A stretch of DNA of 26,664 nucleotides from Candidatus Methanolliviera sp. GoM_asphalt (GTDB lineage Archaea; Halobacteriota; Methanoliparia; Methanoliparales; Methanoliparaceae): NCBI GenBank assembly GCA_902158745.1, contig CABGHH010000003.1:1-26664 (forward strand). Direction: 5' to 3'. Shown one piece after another: positions 1-8,399 of this stretch. The notes below the pieces were generated by a model, which worked only from the letters and a program-made list of their open reading frames with translations, ran no database searches and was not told where the DNA came from. The stretch's first letter is position 1; every line of letters starts with the position of its first letter. The position numbers and the translations under genes are program-made.

Positions 1-1
1 A

Positions 2-73
2 AAAGGTGTTAATTTCGTTAGGGAAAGCGCAAAAAAGGATAGCGGATTGATAGATCAGATAAAGGAGGCGTGA
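2..73 (+). CDS. C-terminal end of an unidentified protein (partial)
   Basis: An open frame enters from the left edge and stops at TGA 71-73. It gives 23 residues, beginning KGVNF and ending IDQIKEA. The stretch is too short to name. The Shine-Dalgarno site of cheY lies inside its last codons, so it is probably the preceding gene of the chemotaxis operon. Such operons often carry cheW or a receptor gene at this point, but nothing in these residues proves that. Confidence 0.4.
   Translation, partial: KGVNFVRESAKKDSGLIDQIKEA
63..68 (+). promoter_or_regulatory. Shine-Dalgarno site that decides the cheY start
   Basis: AAGGAGG-like sequence at 62-68. It is 1 nt from an in-frame GTG (70) but 7 nt from the TTG at 76. 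The normal spacing favours TTG 76, which also gives the usual CheY N-terminus MARVLIVDDS. Confidence 0.6.
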
Positions 74-75
74 TC

Positions 76-444
76 TTGGCAAGAGTTTTGATCGTAGATG
101 ATTCGGCATTTATGAGGAATTTGTTGAAGAATGTGCTCTTTAAAGGTAATTTAGACACGGTCGGAGAGGCAGCGGACGGAGAAGATGCTATAACTAAATA
201 TAAAAAACTGAAACCGGATCTGGTGACGATGGATATAATAATGCCGAATAAAGATGGAATAGCCGCGTTGAAGGAGATAAGAAGGATTGACCAGAACGCA
301 AAGGTGATAATGGTCACAGCGGTGGGGCAGGAAAAGCTGGTGAAGTCTGCAATAAAATTTGGGGCAAAAGGGTATATCGTAAAGCCGTTCCAGGCCCCAA
401 AAGTCATAGAAGAGGTGAAGAAGGTTTTAGGGATAGATGGATAG
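76..444 (+). CDS. cheY: Chemotaxis response regulator CheY
   Basis: Single receiver domain of 122 residues from the TTG at 76, the normal CheY length with no output domain. The acid pocket is D8-D9 (VLIVDDS), the phospho-acceptor is D53 (TMDIIMP), the signalling threonine is T81 and the conserved lysine is K103 (IVKPF). CheA phosphorylates CheY; in archaea CheY-P acts on the archaellum motor through CheF-type adaptors, none of which is seen here. First identifiable gene of the che operon; it overlaps cheB by 8 nt (ATGGATAG). A longer start at GTG 70 would add two residues but has almost no spacing to the ribosome binding site. Confidence 0.95.
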   Translation: MARVLIVDDSAFMRNLLKNVLFKGNLDTVGEAADGEDAITKYKKLKPDLVTMDIIMPNKDGIAALKEIRRIDQNAKVIMVTAVGQEKLVKSAIKFGAKGYIVKPFQAPKVIEEVKKVLGIDG

Positions 445-1549
445 AGATGAAAGGATCAAAGTCCTCGTTGTGGATGATTCTGCATTCATGCGGGTGATGA
501 TCAAGAATATTCTCGAAAGAGGCGGGATAGATGTCTTGGATACGGCGAGGGATGGATATGAAGCGGTAAATAAGACAGATAAATTGATGCCCGACGTCAT
601 CACGATGGATGTTGATATGCCGAAGATGGACGGCATCGCGGCTGTGAAGGAGATAATGGAGAAAAACCCGCGTCCGATAATAATGTTGAGTGCTTTAACC
701 ACAAAAGCCGCATCGGAGACGTTTAAAGCACTCCGATATGGAGCCATAGATTTTATCCCAAAGCCATCGAGTTCTTATGGTATAAAAAAAATTGAGGGAG
801 AACTGATCGATAAGGTAATAGCCGCCACGCGTATAGATATGAACGCTCTGCGATTGAGAAGTTTAAAGGGGGTCGAACGCGGCGTGGTGGAGGGCAGGTG
901 GAAAGAGACGGATAAAGAGATCTCAATCGTCATCGGTGGGTCTACCGGGGGTCCCTCAGCCTTTGAACAGATAATACCTCTCTTGCCAGGGAATATTCCT
1001 GCTTCCATCATCTCGGTACAGCACATGCCTCCGGGAAATTTTATGGATTGCATGGCAAAGAGGCTCGACAAACTCTCTGAGATCGGGGTGAAGGTGGCGA
1101 AGAATTTTGAGATCCTGAAGAGAGGGAAGGTATATTTTGCCCCTGGTGGAATGCACCTCGCCGTCTCCAAATCTTCGATCTTCAAGCGTACAGATGGAAC
1201 GTCTGCTCACACCAAAAAGGGTAGTGCAAATATGACTTTATATAGAGATGCCCCTCCTTTAAACGCGGTTAAACCATCTGTGGATATAACGATGAAATCT
1301 GCAGTTTCCACTTACGGGAAAAATACGATAGGTGTTTTGCTCACCGGAATGGGATCAGATGGGGCAATCGGGATGAAGGAGATAAGGGATTGTGGGGGGA
1401 GAACGATCGCCTGCGATGAGGAGACCTCCTTGATATTTGGAATGCCGAAAGCCGCGATCGAGCTTAAAGTGGTGGATGAGATCGTTCCCCTATATGATAT
1501 AGCCGAGAGGATCGTTCGAAATGTAGAGATTATCTGTGAGGAACAATAG
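437..1549 (+). CDS. cheB: Chemotaxis receptor methylesterase/deamidase CheB
   Basis: Protein of 370 residues, full length for CheB. The N-terminal receiver (about 5-125) has D13-D14, phospho-acceptor D58 (TMDVDMP) and K109 (FIPKP). The C-terminal methylesterase domain (about 160-360) carries the catalytic triad S169 (GGSTGGPS), H196 (SVQHMPPG) and D308 (GMGSDGA). It removes methyl groups from receptor glutamates, opposing CheR at the end of this operon, and is activated by CheA phosphorylation. Its start lies inside the last codons of cheY and its stop overlaps the cheA GTG, so translation is probably coupled. Nothing is missing. Confidence 0.97.
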   Translation: MDRDERIKVLVVDDSAFMRVMIKNILERGGIDVLDTARDGYEAVNKTDKLMPDVITMDVDMPKMDGIAAVKEIMEKNPRPIIMLSALTTKAASETFKALRYGAIDFIPKPSSSYGIKKIEGELIDKVIAATRIDMNALRLRSLKGVERGVVEGRWKETDKEISIVIGGSTGGPSAFEQIIPLLPGNIPASIISVQHMPPGNFMDCMAKRLDKLSEIGVKVAKNFEILKRGKVYFAPGGMHLAVSKSSIFKRTDGTSAHTKKGSANMTLYRDAPPLNAVKPSVDITMKSAVSTYGKNTIGVLLTGMGSDGAIGMKEIRDCGGRTIACDEETSLIFGMPKAAIELKVVDEIVPLYDIAERIVRNVEIICEEQ

Positions 1550-3348
1550 TGTCCATCGATACGGAAGAATTTAAGAAGGAATTCATCGAAGAGGCACGGG
1601 AATATTTGGATATATTAAATCGATCTATCATACGCATAGAAGACGGTGAGTTGGACTTGATTGATGAGGTATTTCGGTGTGCCCACACCTTGAAGGGCAT
1701 GGCTGGAACGCTCGGGTATGAAAATTTGCAAGGGGTCTCTCACAGATTGGAAGATATCTTTGATGATATTAGGAGTGGAGAGCTAACTGTTTCCCCGGAT
1801 AATATCGACACGGTCTTGAATGGATTGGATCGCATAGAGAGAATGATAGATAAGATAGATGCGGAGAATACAGACGATTTAGAAGAGAAGGAAAAGGAAA
1901 GAGAGAAGAGAGCATTGAAGAAATCTATCACCCTATCTGATGACTGCACGCTTAAGGGCATCAGGGCATATCTGGTCATACAGACGCTGGAAGAACACGG
2001 GGAGATATTAAAGATAACCCCATCTATGGAAGATATTGAGGATGAAAAGTTTGGCTTAGATTTCTCTGCCATCTTGAGGACGGATGAAGAGGAAGCAGAG
2101 ATAAGAGAAGTTCTGAATAGAATTGCAGATTTGGAACGTATAGAGATCACCGAGAGCGAAGTGCTCAAAGAGAAGGAGATCACGAAGGAGCATATATCGG
2201 TCGTGAGGGTCGATATACACCGGTTGGATAAGATAATGAACATCATCGGAGAACTCGTGATAAGTAAGGGCAGATTATCCCAGATAGGTAAAGAATATAA
2301 TATCGTTGAGTTGAATGATGCTTTAGAGGGCACAGGCAGATCGGTGACGGAACTGCAGAATGAGATAATGACGATTAGGATGGTTCCGATATCCAGAATA
2401 TTCAATCGTTTCCCGAGGATGATACGCGATTATTGTAGAGATACAGGTAAAAAAATTAAGTTTACGGTGGAGGGGGGAGAAACGGAGCTTGATAGGGCAA
2501 TTTTGGATGATATAACCGACCCTTTGGTTCATCTAATCAGAAATTCGATGGATCACGGAATAGAGTTACCAGAAGATAGAATAAAGGTTGGGAAGGATGA
2601 AGAAGGATATATAAAGCTCTCCGCAAGGAGAGAGAGAGACGATGTCATCGTGGAAGTGGAAGATGACGGTGTAGGCATAGATATTGAGGATGTTAGGAAA
2701 AAAGCTGTGGAGAAGGGGATTCTTAGCCAAGAAGAGGTGGATAAGTTGGACGACGAAGTTGTAAAGAAGCTCATATTCTTGCCCGGCTTTAGCACCTCAA
2801 AAGATGTCGGCGAGCTCTCCGGTAGGGGTGTCGGACTGGATGTGGTAAAGACGAGGGTGGAAGCTTTAGGGGGCTCTGTAAAGATATACTCCAATAAGGG
2901 AGAAGGAATGAAGGTTCTTCTTTCTCTACCTCCAAGCATGGCAATTGTTAAGGTATTGATCGCCGATGTATCGGGTGAACGATATGCAATTCCTTTGAAT
3001 GACATTTTAGAGATTACACGCGTTGAAGATGTTGGTGCTAAGACGTTATATAGACGACGCGTACTCTCTATAAGGGGAAAGGTGATTCCCCTTATATCTT
3101 TGAGTGAGGTATTCAATTTGAACGATGATGCGGGGCGATATGCGATAATCGTGGAGAGAGATGATGAAGAGACCATCGCATTGGTCGTCGATGGCGTTCT
3201 CGATCAGCGAGATATATTGATTAAACCTCTGGATAGATTTTTATCCGATATAAGGGGGATCGGAGGGATGACCATTCTTGGAGATGGAAAGGTCATTCTG
3301 ATAATAGATATAAATTCACTTCCGTTGGATGGTGTCTCAAATGCTTGA
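1549..3348 (+). CDS. cheA: Chemotaxis sensor histidine kinase CheA
   Basis: Protein of 599 residues with the complete CheA layout. P1/Hpt has the phosphorylated H46 (AHTLKGMAG). A P2-like CheY/CheB-binding segment spans about 130-205. P3 dimerisation follows at about 215-290. The P4 ATPase has an N box HLIRNSMDHGIE and the G boxes DDGVGID and GRGVGLDVVK. P5, a CheW-like regulatory domain, begins near MAIVKVLIADVSG. It autophosphorylates in response to receptors and passes phosphate to CheY and CheB. The start is GTG, overlapping the cheB stop by 1 nt with GAGGAA just upstream. No cheW or receptor gene lies inside the window, so partners must be elsewhere, possibly just left of it. Confidence 0.97.
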   Translation: MSIDTEEFKKEFIEEAREYLDILNRSIIRIEDGELDLIDEVFRCAHTLKGMAGTLGYENLQGVSHRLEDIFDDIRSGELTVSPDNIDTVLNGLDRIERMIDKIDAENTDDLEEKEKEREKRALKKSITLSDDCTLKGIRAYLVIQTLEEHGEILKITPSMEDIEDEKFGLDFSAILRTDEEEAEIREVLNRIADLERIEITESEVLKEKEITKEHISVVRVDIHRLDKIMNIIGELVISKGRLSQIGKEYNIVELNDALEGTGRSVTELQNEIMTIRMVPISRIFNRFPRMIRDYCRDTGKKIKFTVEGGETELDRAILDDITDPLVHLIRNSMDHGIELPEDRIKVGKDEEGYIKLSARRERDDVIVEVEDDGVGIDIEDVRKKAVEKGILSQEEVDKLDDEVVKKLIFLPGFSTSKDVGELSGRGVGLDVVKTRVEALGGSVKIYSNKGEGMKVLLSLPPSMAIVKVLIADVSGERYAIPLNDILEITRVEDVGAKTLYRRRVLSIRGKVIPLISLSEVFNLNDDAGRYAIIVERDDEETIALVVDGVLDQRDILIKPLDRFLSDIRGIGGMTILGDGKVILIIDINSLPLDGVSNA

Positions 3349-3967
3349 TTGGAAGAGATTGGATGATTTTTACATAGACGCATTTAAAGAGCTTGGAAAC
3401 ATCGGGGCAGGCCACGCAGGTTCGTCATTATCGGAGCTCACCGGCAAAGATATAAAGATAGCCGTGCCGCAGGTGAAGATACTTGAGATAGGTGATGTGG
3501 GAGAAGAGGTAGGAGAAGACGTGATCGTTGCCGGAAATATAACATCCGTGAAAGACGATGTTGGGGAGATCAATGGATATTTGTACACATTCTTTCCGGA
3601 AGAGGGTGCGTTAAGGATTATAGATATCTTGATGGGTATGGATATGGGAACGACCGAAGAGATCGATGAGATGGGGAGATCGGCAATCTCGGAGGTCAGT
3701 AACATACTGGCATCCTCCTTCTGTGATGCATGCGCAGATTTCTTGGATATCGTACTGCTTCCTGATCCACCTTTATTCTGCAATGATATGTCCAGCGCGC
3801 TGATCGACCCGATACTGGCATCCGTGGCGGAAGATGAGGAAGTGGTGGTCGCGTTCCTGACGAGATTCGAGTGCGAAGAGTTCGGCTTCGATTGTTATCT
3901 GGTCTTCTTTCCAAAGAGTGGAGGACTCGAAAAATTACTCGGACTGCTCGAAGAGATGCATGGATGA
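3341..3967 (+). CDS. cheC: CheY-P phosphatase CheC
   Basis: Protein of 208 residues, the usual CheC size. Both active-site helices are intact: E17-x-x-N20 (KELGNIGAGHA) and E118-x-x-N121 (SEVSNILASSF). CheC has two such motifs while CheX has one, so this is the two-site type. It dephosphorylates CheY-P and, in characterised systems, binds and modulates CheD, the next gene. I chose ATG 3341 because it overlaps the cheA stop as ATGCTTGA, with GGTG a few bases upstream; an in-frame ATG at 3329 would add four residues and has no ribosome site. It overlaps cheD by 4 nt (ATGA). Confidence 0.93.
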   Translation: MLDWKRLDDFYIDAFKELGNIGAGHAGSSLSELTGKDIKIAVPQVKILEIGDVGEEVGEDVIVAGNITSVKDDVGEINGYLYTFFPEEGALRIIDILMGMDMGTTEEIDEMGRSAISEVSNILASSFCDACADFLDIVLLPDPPLFCNDMSSALIDPILASVAEDEEVVVAFLTRFECEEFGFDCYLVFFPKSGGLEKLLGLLEEMHG

Positions 3968-4452
3968 ATGAAGAGGAGATCGTTACATCGGTGGGCATAG
4001 GCGAGTATAAGATAGCTCACAATCCCACGATACTGAGGGCGATGGGGCTTGGTTCGTGCGTAGGCGTCTTTTTGTTCGATGAGAAGATAAAGGTGAGTGG
4101 ATTGGCACACATACTCCTTCCAGATTCTCCCAACGATCCAAAAAAGAGGAGTTCAAAGTATGCGGACGTTGCTTTGAGAGAGATGATCAGAGAGATGGAA
4201 GAGGAAGGTTGTAAAGGAGAGAATTTAAAAGCGAAGATCGCCGGAGGGGCACAGATGTTTGATTTTATGGATAATGAGATGCTCAAGATCGGTGAGAGAA
4301 ATATTAGATCCGTTAGAAGTATCTTGGATGATGAAAATATCCCGATCATTGCAGAAGACGTTGGAGAAAATTACGGCAGGACGATGGAGGCGTATACAAG
4401 TGATGAGAGAGTGCATCTGAGATGTGGCAACAATGGAGAGAAGTGGATTTAA
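3964..4452 (+). CDS. cheD: Receptor glutamine deamidase CheD
   Basis: Protein of 162 residues from an ATGA overlap with the cheC stop. The catalytic Cys is C32 in GLGSCVGV and the His is H49 in GLAHILLP, 17 residues apart as in characterised CheD. CheD deamidates receptor glutamines and its activity is tuned by CheC. Odd point: six residues before the Cys, where I recall the catalytic-site Thr (T21 of Thermotoga CheD, motif T-L-G-L-G-S-C), this protein has Ala (A26, motif A-M-G-L-G-S-C). The rest of the fold looks normal. A longer frame extends upstream into cheC, but the overlap start fits the operon. Confidence 0.93.
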   Translation: MNEEEIVTSVGIGEYKIAHNPTILRAMGLGSCVGVFLFDEKIKVSGLAHILLPDSPNDPKKRSSKYADVALREMIREMEEEGCKGENLKAKIAGGAQMFDFMDNEMLKIGERNIRSVRSILDDENIPIIAEDVGENYGRTMEAYTSDERVHLRCGNNGEKWI

Positions 4453-4456
4453 ATAA

Positions 4457-5290
4457 ATGATTAATACAGAAGATTGGCAGTTCAAATTTCTTTTGAGGGA
4501 GATAAAGAAGAGTTCAAAGATAGATGTGGAGATGTATAAAGAAAATTTTCTCAGGCGAAGAATAGGAATAAAGATGAGAGACAGGGGAATAGAAAGCTAT
4601 TATGAATATGCCAAGCTGATAAAGGATGATGAGGCAGAGCTAAATTCTCTTCTCAACACTCTCACGATAAATGTAACGGAATTCATGCGAGATAAGATGC
4701 CATTTGAGTGTTTTAAAGATCTCTTGCTCCCTCAAATCATAGAAAAGAAAGAGAAGAGTGGTAGCAGACTCATCAGGATATGGAGCGCGGGATGTGCGTA
4801 TGGGGAAGAGCCGTATTCCATCGCCATCTGTGCCCTCGAATTCCTTAAAGATAGGGATGAGAAGTACACATTCTCAATTTATGGAACTGACATCGATAAA
4901 AATTGTTTAAAGAATGCTGAAATTGGAATATATCCAAAGAAATCACTCAAGAACCTGTCGAAATGGCAGGTAATCAACTATTTTTATGAGATAGACGGAT
5001 CATACAGGATAAAAGATGAGGTCAAGAGGGTGGTTAAATTCAGATACCACGATCTGACGAACGAAGAAACATTCTCCAAATTTTTTGATGTAATATTCTG
5101 TAGAAACGTCGTGATATACTTCTCCGAAGAACAGAAGAGAAGGGCATTGAGAAATTTTTATGATTCGCTCTTGAACGGGGGTTTTCTCATAACGGGAAGA
5201 TCAGAATCGATGCTACCCAGTTTTTTGGGCAAACTTAAGGCGATCAACACCACGGAGAAGGTATATCAAAAGTTTCCATTCAGAGCATAA
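4457..5290 (+). CDS. cheR: Chemotaxis receptor methyltransferase CheR
   Basis: Protein of 277 residues, full length. The N-terminal helical CheR domain contains FLRRRIGIKM, with the conserved NVTEFMRD at 72-79. The SAM-binding Rossmann domain starts with IWSAGCAYGEEPYS (about 108-121) and continues through IYGTDID and FDVIFCRNVVIYF. CheR transfers methyl groups from S-adenosylmethionine to receptor glutamates, opposing CheB. It is the last gene of the operon, 4 nt after cheD with no close Shine-Dalgarno match, so it probably relies on translation of cheD. A hairpin follows at 5337-5360. Confidence 0.96.
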   Translation: MINTEDWQFKFLLREIKKSSKIDVEMYKENFLRRRIGIKMRDRGIESYYEYAKLIKDDEAELNSLLNTLTINVTEFMRDKMPFECFKDLLLPQIIEKKEKSGSRLIRIWSAGCAYGEEPYSIAICALEFLKDRDEKYTFSIYGTDIDKNCLKNAEIGIYPKKSLKNLSKWQVINYFYEIDGSYRIKDEVKRVVKFRYHDLTNEETFSKFFDVIFCRNVVIYFSEEQKRRALRNFYDSLLNGGFLITGRSESMLPSFLGKLKAINTTEKVYQKFPFRA

Positions 5291-5336
5291 ACCCAAAAGT
5301 ATTTGCCCTTAATTTTGCCGTATTCTTGTATATCGT

Positions 5337-5360
5337 TGGTCTTTCTCCGGAAAAAGACCA
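5337..5360. terminator. Hairpin between convergent cheR and polB
   Basis: A perfect 8-bp stem TGGTCTTT/AAAGACCA encloses an 8-nt loop (CTCCGGAA). It lies between the ends of two convergent transcripts and reads T-rich on both strands, so it could end either one. Archaeal termination mostly uses oligo-T, so this is a candidate only. Confidence 0.4.
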
Positions 5361-5389
5361 GAGTCTCTTAAGTATTCGCTGTTATCTGA

Positions 5390-5403
5390 GATGACGTCTC
5401 ATC
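5390..5403. terminator. Short hairpin just beyond the polB stop
   Basis: A 5-bp stem GATGA/TCATC with loop CGTC sits 7 nt after the polB stop codon (minus strand). It is a weak structure, listed only because of its position in the convergent gap 5291-5409. Confidence 0.2.
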
Positions 5404-5409
5404 AATAAA

Positions 5410-8298
5410 TCACATAAAGAGATCCAGCGACATATTTTTCCCGGTAGATACATCTTCGATACCAAATGCCCCCTTTATATAATTCCCAACGAGCTTCCTA
5501 TACCATTCGATATCTATCTCTTCAGAAAACTCTTCGTCTGTGAGATAATCGATTGGATACATATAATGAATTGGTTTTACGCCGCTCTTGCTGGAATTAT
5601 TTATTCCAGGCAAGGGCGATTTAGTAACCACGAACCTGAACTTTGTAGATACACCGATCTTCCCGACGATCTTTTCTAAAGCCGCTGCCCTCTGACCAAA
5701 GGTATTCATCGATCCGTCTCTGTTCCTCGCATACGTCTTCGGCGGAGAGACGGTCTGTGTCATTATTAAATCGGATACATCCACATCGTCCAGATTCAAA
5801 TTTGAGATTATCTCGTTTGTCCCCTCTTTAATAGATTCTTTAACGCGTATTCTCTCATCTTCTTCGCTCTCCCACGATATATTATCTCTAACCACACTTT
5901 GCATTATCTCTTCGAGCGTCTTTATCGTGATCTCTGCCTTATCACTCGCCCTAAAATTATTCCCCTTCGTCTTCATTACCAATTCTCCATCCTCGATGTC
6001 CCAAACCAGATAGTTCTTATGCTTGACGAAGAGCATCGCGCTGTGTTCTTCAGGCTCAAGTTCAAAGTCGGGATAATTTAATCTCTCTCTCCATACTTTA
6101 TTACAATCTTCGATCGTTCTCAAAACCTTCTCCGGCTCAGAGAGCCAGGGCATCTCAAAATCAGAGATTTTACGCGTTATAATTTTTTTATTTTTATTTT
6201 TAGTTCTATCGACATATGCAGATGTTCCTAATACATCGCAAACTTCAGGCGGTGCAGTTTTGGAACATGCCGCATATATACCGTCTGTATCGCCGTACAC
6301 CACCCTTATATCTCTCTCATTTAATCTTTCTACGACATCATCCAGTATCTCTTGACCCTTCGTGGTTATTGCAGCACCGGCCCAAAGATTGAATTGTCTG
6401 CACGAGACGTTCGGTGCGGTCATTATCCCGTGTGTTCCAGCATTTCTAACACCCTTTAGAGCATTATACATCATCTGCATTCTTTGGACTTCTTCTCTTG
6501 GAATGCCCTTTACTTTGGCTTTGGAAAGCTCTCTCTTAATTCTAAAGATCATCTTCATGATACCTTTCATCGCCAAATTCACCATGCCGTCTTCCTTTGA
6601 TTTTTTTATGCCTACCAGATATCCTTCTTTATCACCAGCATCTTTCCAGCAGATATTCTCCAAAAATTTTTTTGGAAGACTCTTCAACCAGACATAATCA
6701 TCTGGGATCTCATCTTTTTTTGATAGCCGCACGGTATCCGCCCCAATATTCCCCGCCCTCAATATCGTCGGATACATCGCGCCTACGTCGGCCACGATGA
6801 CATTCCACCAGAGTAAGAAATCAGAATTAACTTCGTTGGGCTTAATGGTCTTTCCACCAGGAAAATGATATTCGAGATTTACATAAGGATACTCAACCCA
6901 GTCTGGCATCTCTTCCCCATATTTTATAACTCTGAGTGCCTCTTTCAGGTATTCTGACCTATCTTCAAGTTTCCGTGCCTCTTGAAAGATCTCTTCCTTC
7001 CTATTCTTCTCCTTTTTATTCCCAAATTCTTTTATCATCTGCTTTGAAACCAACGATACTTTACACGTTGCCGGAAAGATCTTTTTATACTTCGCTGCCC
7101 TCATCATCGCCATCTGGTCCCATATCTTGGTCGTACCGGCTGGAAATAAAATTTCAAATGGTAGCCCTGTTAAAAATGCCAATGGGAGTGCCTGTTGGAG
7201 GAGGAGGAGCGTTATTCCGCCCTGCTCAGCGACGTCGTGTCTGTTGTATTCCAGGGTTTTCTCGTCAATACCTATCTCATCGTAATCTAAATAGACCCTG
7301 TCTTTTATCTTTATTCCGAAGAGGGGTGCAAGATACTTGAGCCCGTATCCGTCTAAATTTGGAAAGAACTTTCTCGCGGCGTGATACGTGTCAAAGGAAG
7401 TGGGATAGATATTCACCGTGCCCTGCATCGAACCAAAGTTGAATATTTTCTCTTTTCTTGAGCTGGTATCTAAAAATGCCCTAAATAATCTCTTCTCCTC
7501 TGTTGATAGTTCATCTTTCTTCTTCCCTGAGAGGTATTCTATCCGGTTGTAGATCTCCCGATTATCGAAGTTGAGTATATTGTGTCCAGAGATTATCTGA
7601 CGGCGACGCAGTTCTTCCAAAAATGTTTTTAGATTCTCTACCTCTTCATCTTCATCTCTGGATATCAACTGCTTTATCTCGATAGATTCCCAATCGGATG
7701 GTATATCAATTATATTGAGATTAAAATCCTCCTCTTCCAGGTTCTTCTCTGATCTAAAAGAGAACTTAAAGTCTGAGTATCCGATTATCCCAATTGGCAA
7801 TCTACCATTTTCCTTCTTCCCGTAGTCGCTTATCTCGATGTCGTATAGTAAAACATCTAATATCTCCTTTCTCCCCTTAGTATCGAATATCCACATATCT
7901 TTTAACGCAGATAGATCGACGAGAGCCCGATTAACGTAAGGAATATCGTGTTCTGCCGTTGGAATTCCCAATTTAAAGAATATCTTGTCGCTTACTTCCG
8001 GAACCACGTAAGATTCATAAGTCTCTACTTTGAATACCTCTCTTATTGTAGATGGATTCCAGAAGCTTTTATACTCCTCTACCTCTTTTATATTCTTTAT
8101 TCTTGAAAATATATCATCTTTATCGGTTTTTTTCTTCTTCCACTCGTCTAAAACTTTTTTTTTCTCTCTTTCTCCCCCCAGAACCAGAAAAAAGGGGGAA
8201 TGTAATTTTGATATGGCCACCGGGCCGTTTCTTAGAAAATAGGCGTAATCTTGAGATACGTTAAATAGTACGTCATTCGTTAGATCTTCCTCGAGCAT
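5410..8298 (-). CDS. polB: Divergent family B DNA polymerase with 3'-5' exonuclease
   Basis: Protein of 962 residues, longer than typical archaeal replicative PolB (roughly 780). Exonuclease motifs are intact: ExoI D153-I-E155, ExoII N240...F244-D245 (SGHNILNFD), ExoIII Y351-x3-D355 (YNRHD). Polymerase motif A is D504-VGAMYPTIL in place of the usual D-x-x-SLYPSII. Motif B has K615-x3-N619 then AGTHG, so the usual NSxYG tyrosine is replaced. Motif C is Y668-GDTD-G with both aspartates. A KTKG segment follows near the C-terminus. Polymerase and proofreading should therefore both be active. No replication genes adjoin it, so whether it is the main replicase, a repair enzyme or of mobile origin is open. 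A TATA-like box 27 bp upstream suggests a leaderless mRNA. Confidence 0.9.
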   Translation of the reverse strand: MLEEDLTNDVLFNVSQDYAYFLRNGPVAISKLHSPFFLVLGGEREKKKVLDEWKKKKTDKDDIFSRIKNIKEVEEYKSFWNPSTIREVFKVETYESYVVPEVSDKIFFKLGIPTAEHDIPYVNRALVDLSALKDMWIFDTKGRKEILDVLLYDIEISDYGKKENGRLPIGIIGYSDFKFSFRSEKNLEEEDFNLNIIDIPSDWESIEIKQLISRDEDEEVENLKTFLEELRRRQIISGHNILNFDNREIYNRIEYLSGKKKDELSTEEKRLFRAFLDTSSRKEKIFNFGSMQGTVNIYPTSFDTYHAARKFFPNLDGYGLKYLAPLFGIKIKDRVYLDYDEIGIDEKTLEYNRHDVAEQGGITLLLLQQALPLAFLTGLPFEILFPAGTTKIWDQMAMMRAAKYKKIFPATCKVSLVSKQMIKEFGNKKEKNRKEEIFQEARKLEDRSEYLKEALRVIKYGEEMPDWVEYPYVNLEYHFPGGKTIKPNEVNSDFLLWWNVIVADVGAMYPTILRAGNIGADTVRLSKKDEIPDDYVWLKSLPKKFLENICWKDAGDKEGYLVGIKKSKEDGMVNLAMKGIMKMIFRIKRELSKAKVKGIPREEVQRMQMMYNALKGVRNAGTHGIMTAPNVSCRQFNLWAGAAITTKGQEILDDVVERLNERDIRVVYGDTDGIYAACSKTAPPEVCDVLGTSAYVDRTKNKNKKIITRKISDFEMPWLSEPEKVLRTIEDCNKVWRERLNYPDFELEPEEHSAMLFVKHKNYLVWDIEDGELVMKTKGNNFRASDKAEITIKTLEEIMQSVVRDNISWESEEDERIRVKESIKEGTNEIISNLNLDDVDVSDLIMTQTVSPPKTYARNRDGSMNTFGQRAAALEKIVGKIGVSTKFRFVVTKSPLPGINNSSKSGVKPIHYMYPIDYLTDEEFSEEIDIEWYRKLVGNYIKGAFGIEDVSTGKNMSLDLFM

Positions 8299-8320
8299 AT
8301 TGGATCATCGGTGGGAGAGG

Positions 8321-8331
8321 TTATAAATTTT
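8321..8331 (-). promoter_or_regulatory. TATA box of polB (leaderless)
   Basis: On the minus strand the sequence reads AAAATTTATAA, centred about 27 bp before the polB ATG at 8298. Archaeal transcription starts 25-27 bp after the TATA centre, so the mRNA should begin at or next to the start codon. No Shine-Dalgarno site is present. Confidence 0.5.
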
Positions 8332-8368
8332 GCTAATGTCTATCGGAGATTTTCAAATGCCAAAAAAG

Positions 8369-8376
8369 TTTAATAA
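8369..8376 (+). promoter_or_regulatory. TATA box of the membrane-anchored gene
   Basis: TTTAATAA lies about 27 bp before ATG 8400, which supports a leaderless start at 8400 rather than the in-frame ATG at 8385. It is back to back with the polB promoter in an 86-bp divergent gap. Confidence 0.4.
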
Positions 8377-8399
8377 CGAAGATCATGTATAAGTCATCT

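Noticed and set aside
1740..2405. Long antisense frame in cheA, and similar antisense frames across cheB, cheC, ftsY and srp54
   Set aside because: Ser/Ile-rich shadow translations of well-supported genes, with no ribosome site or promoter.
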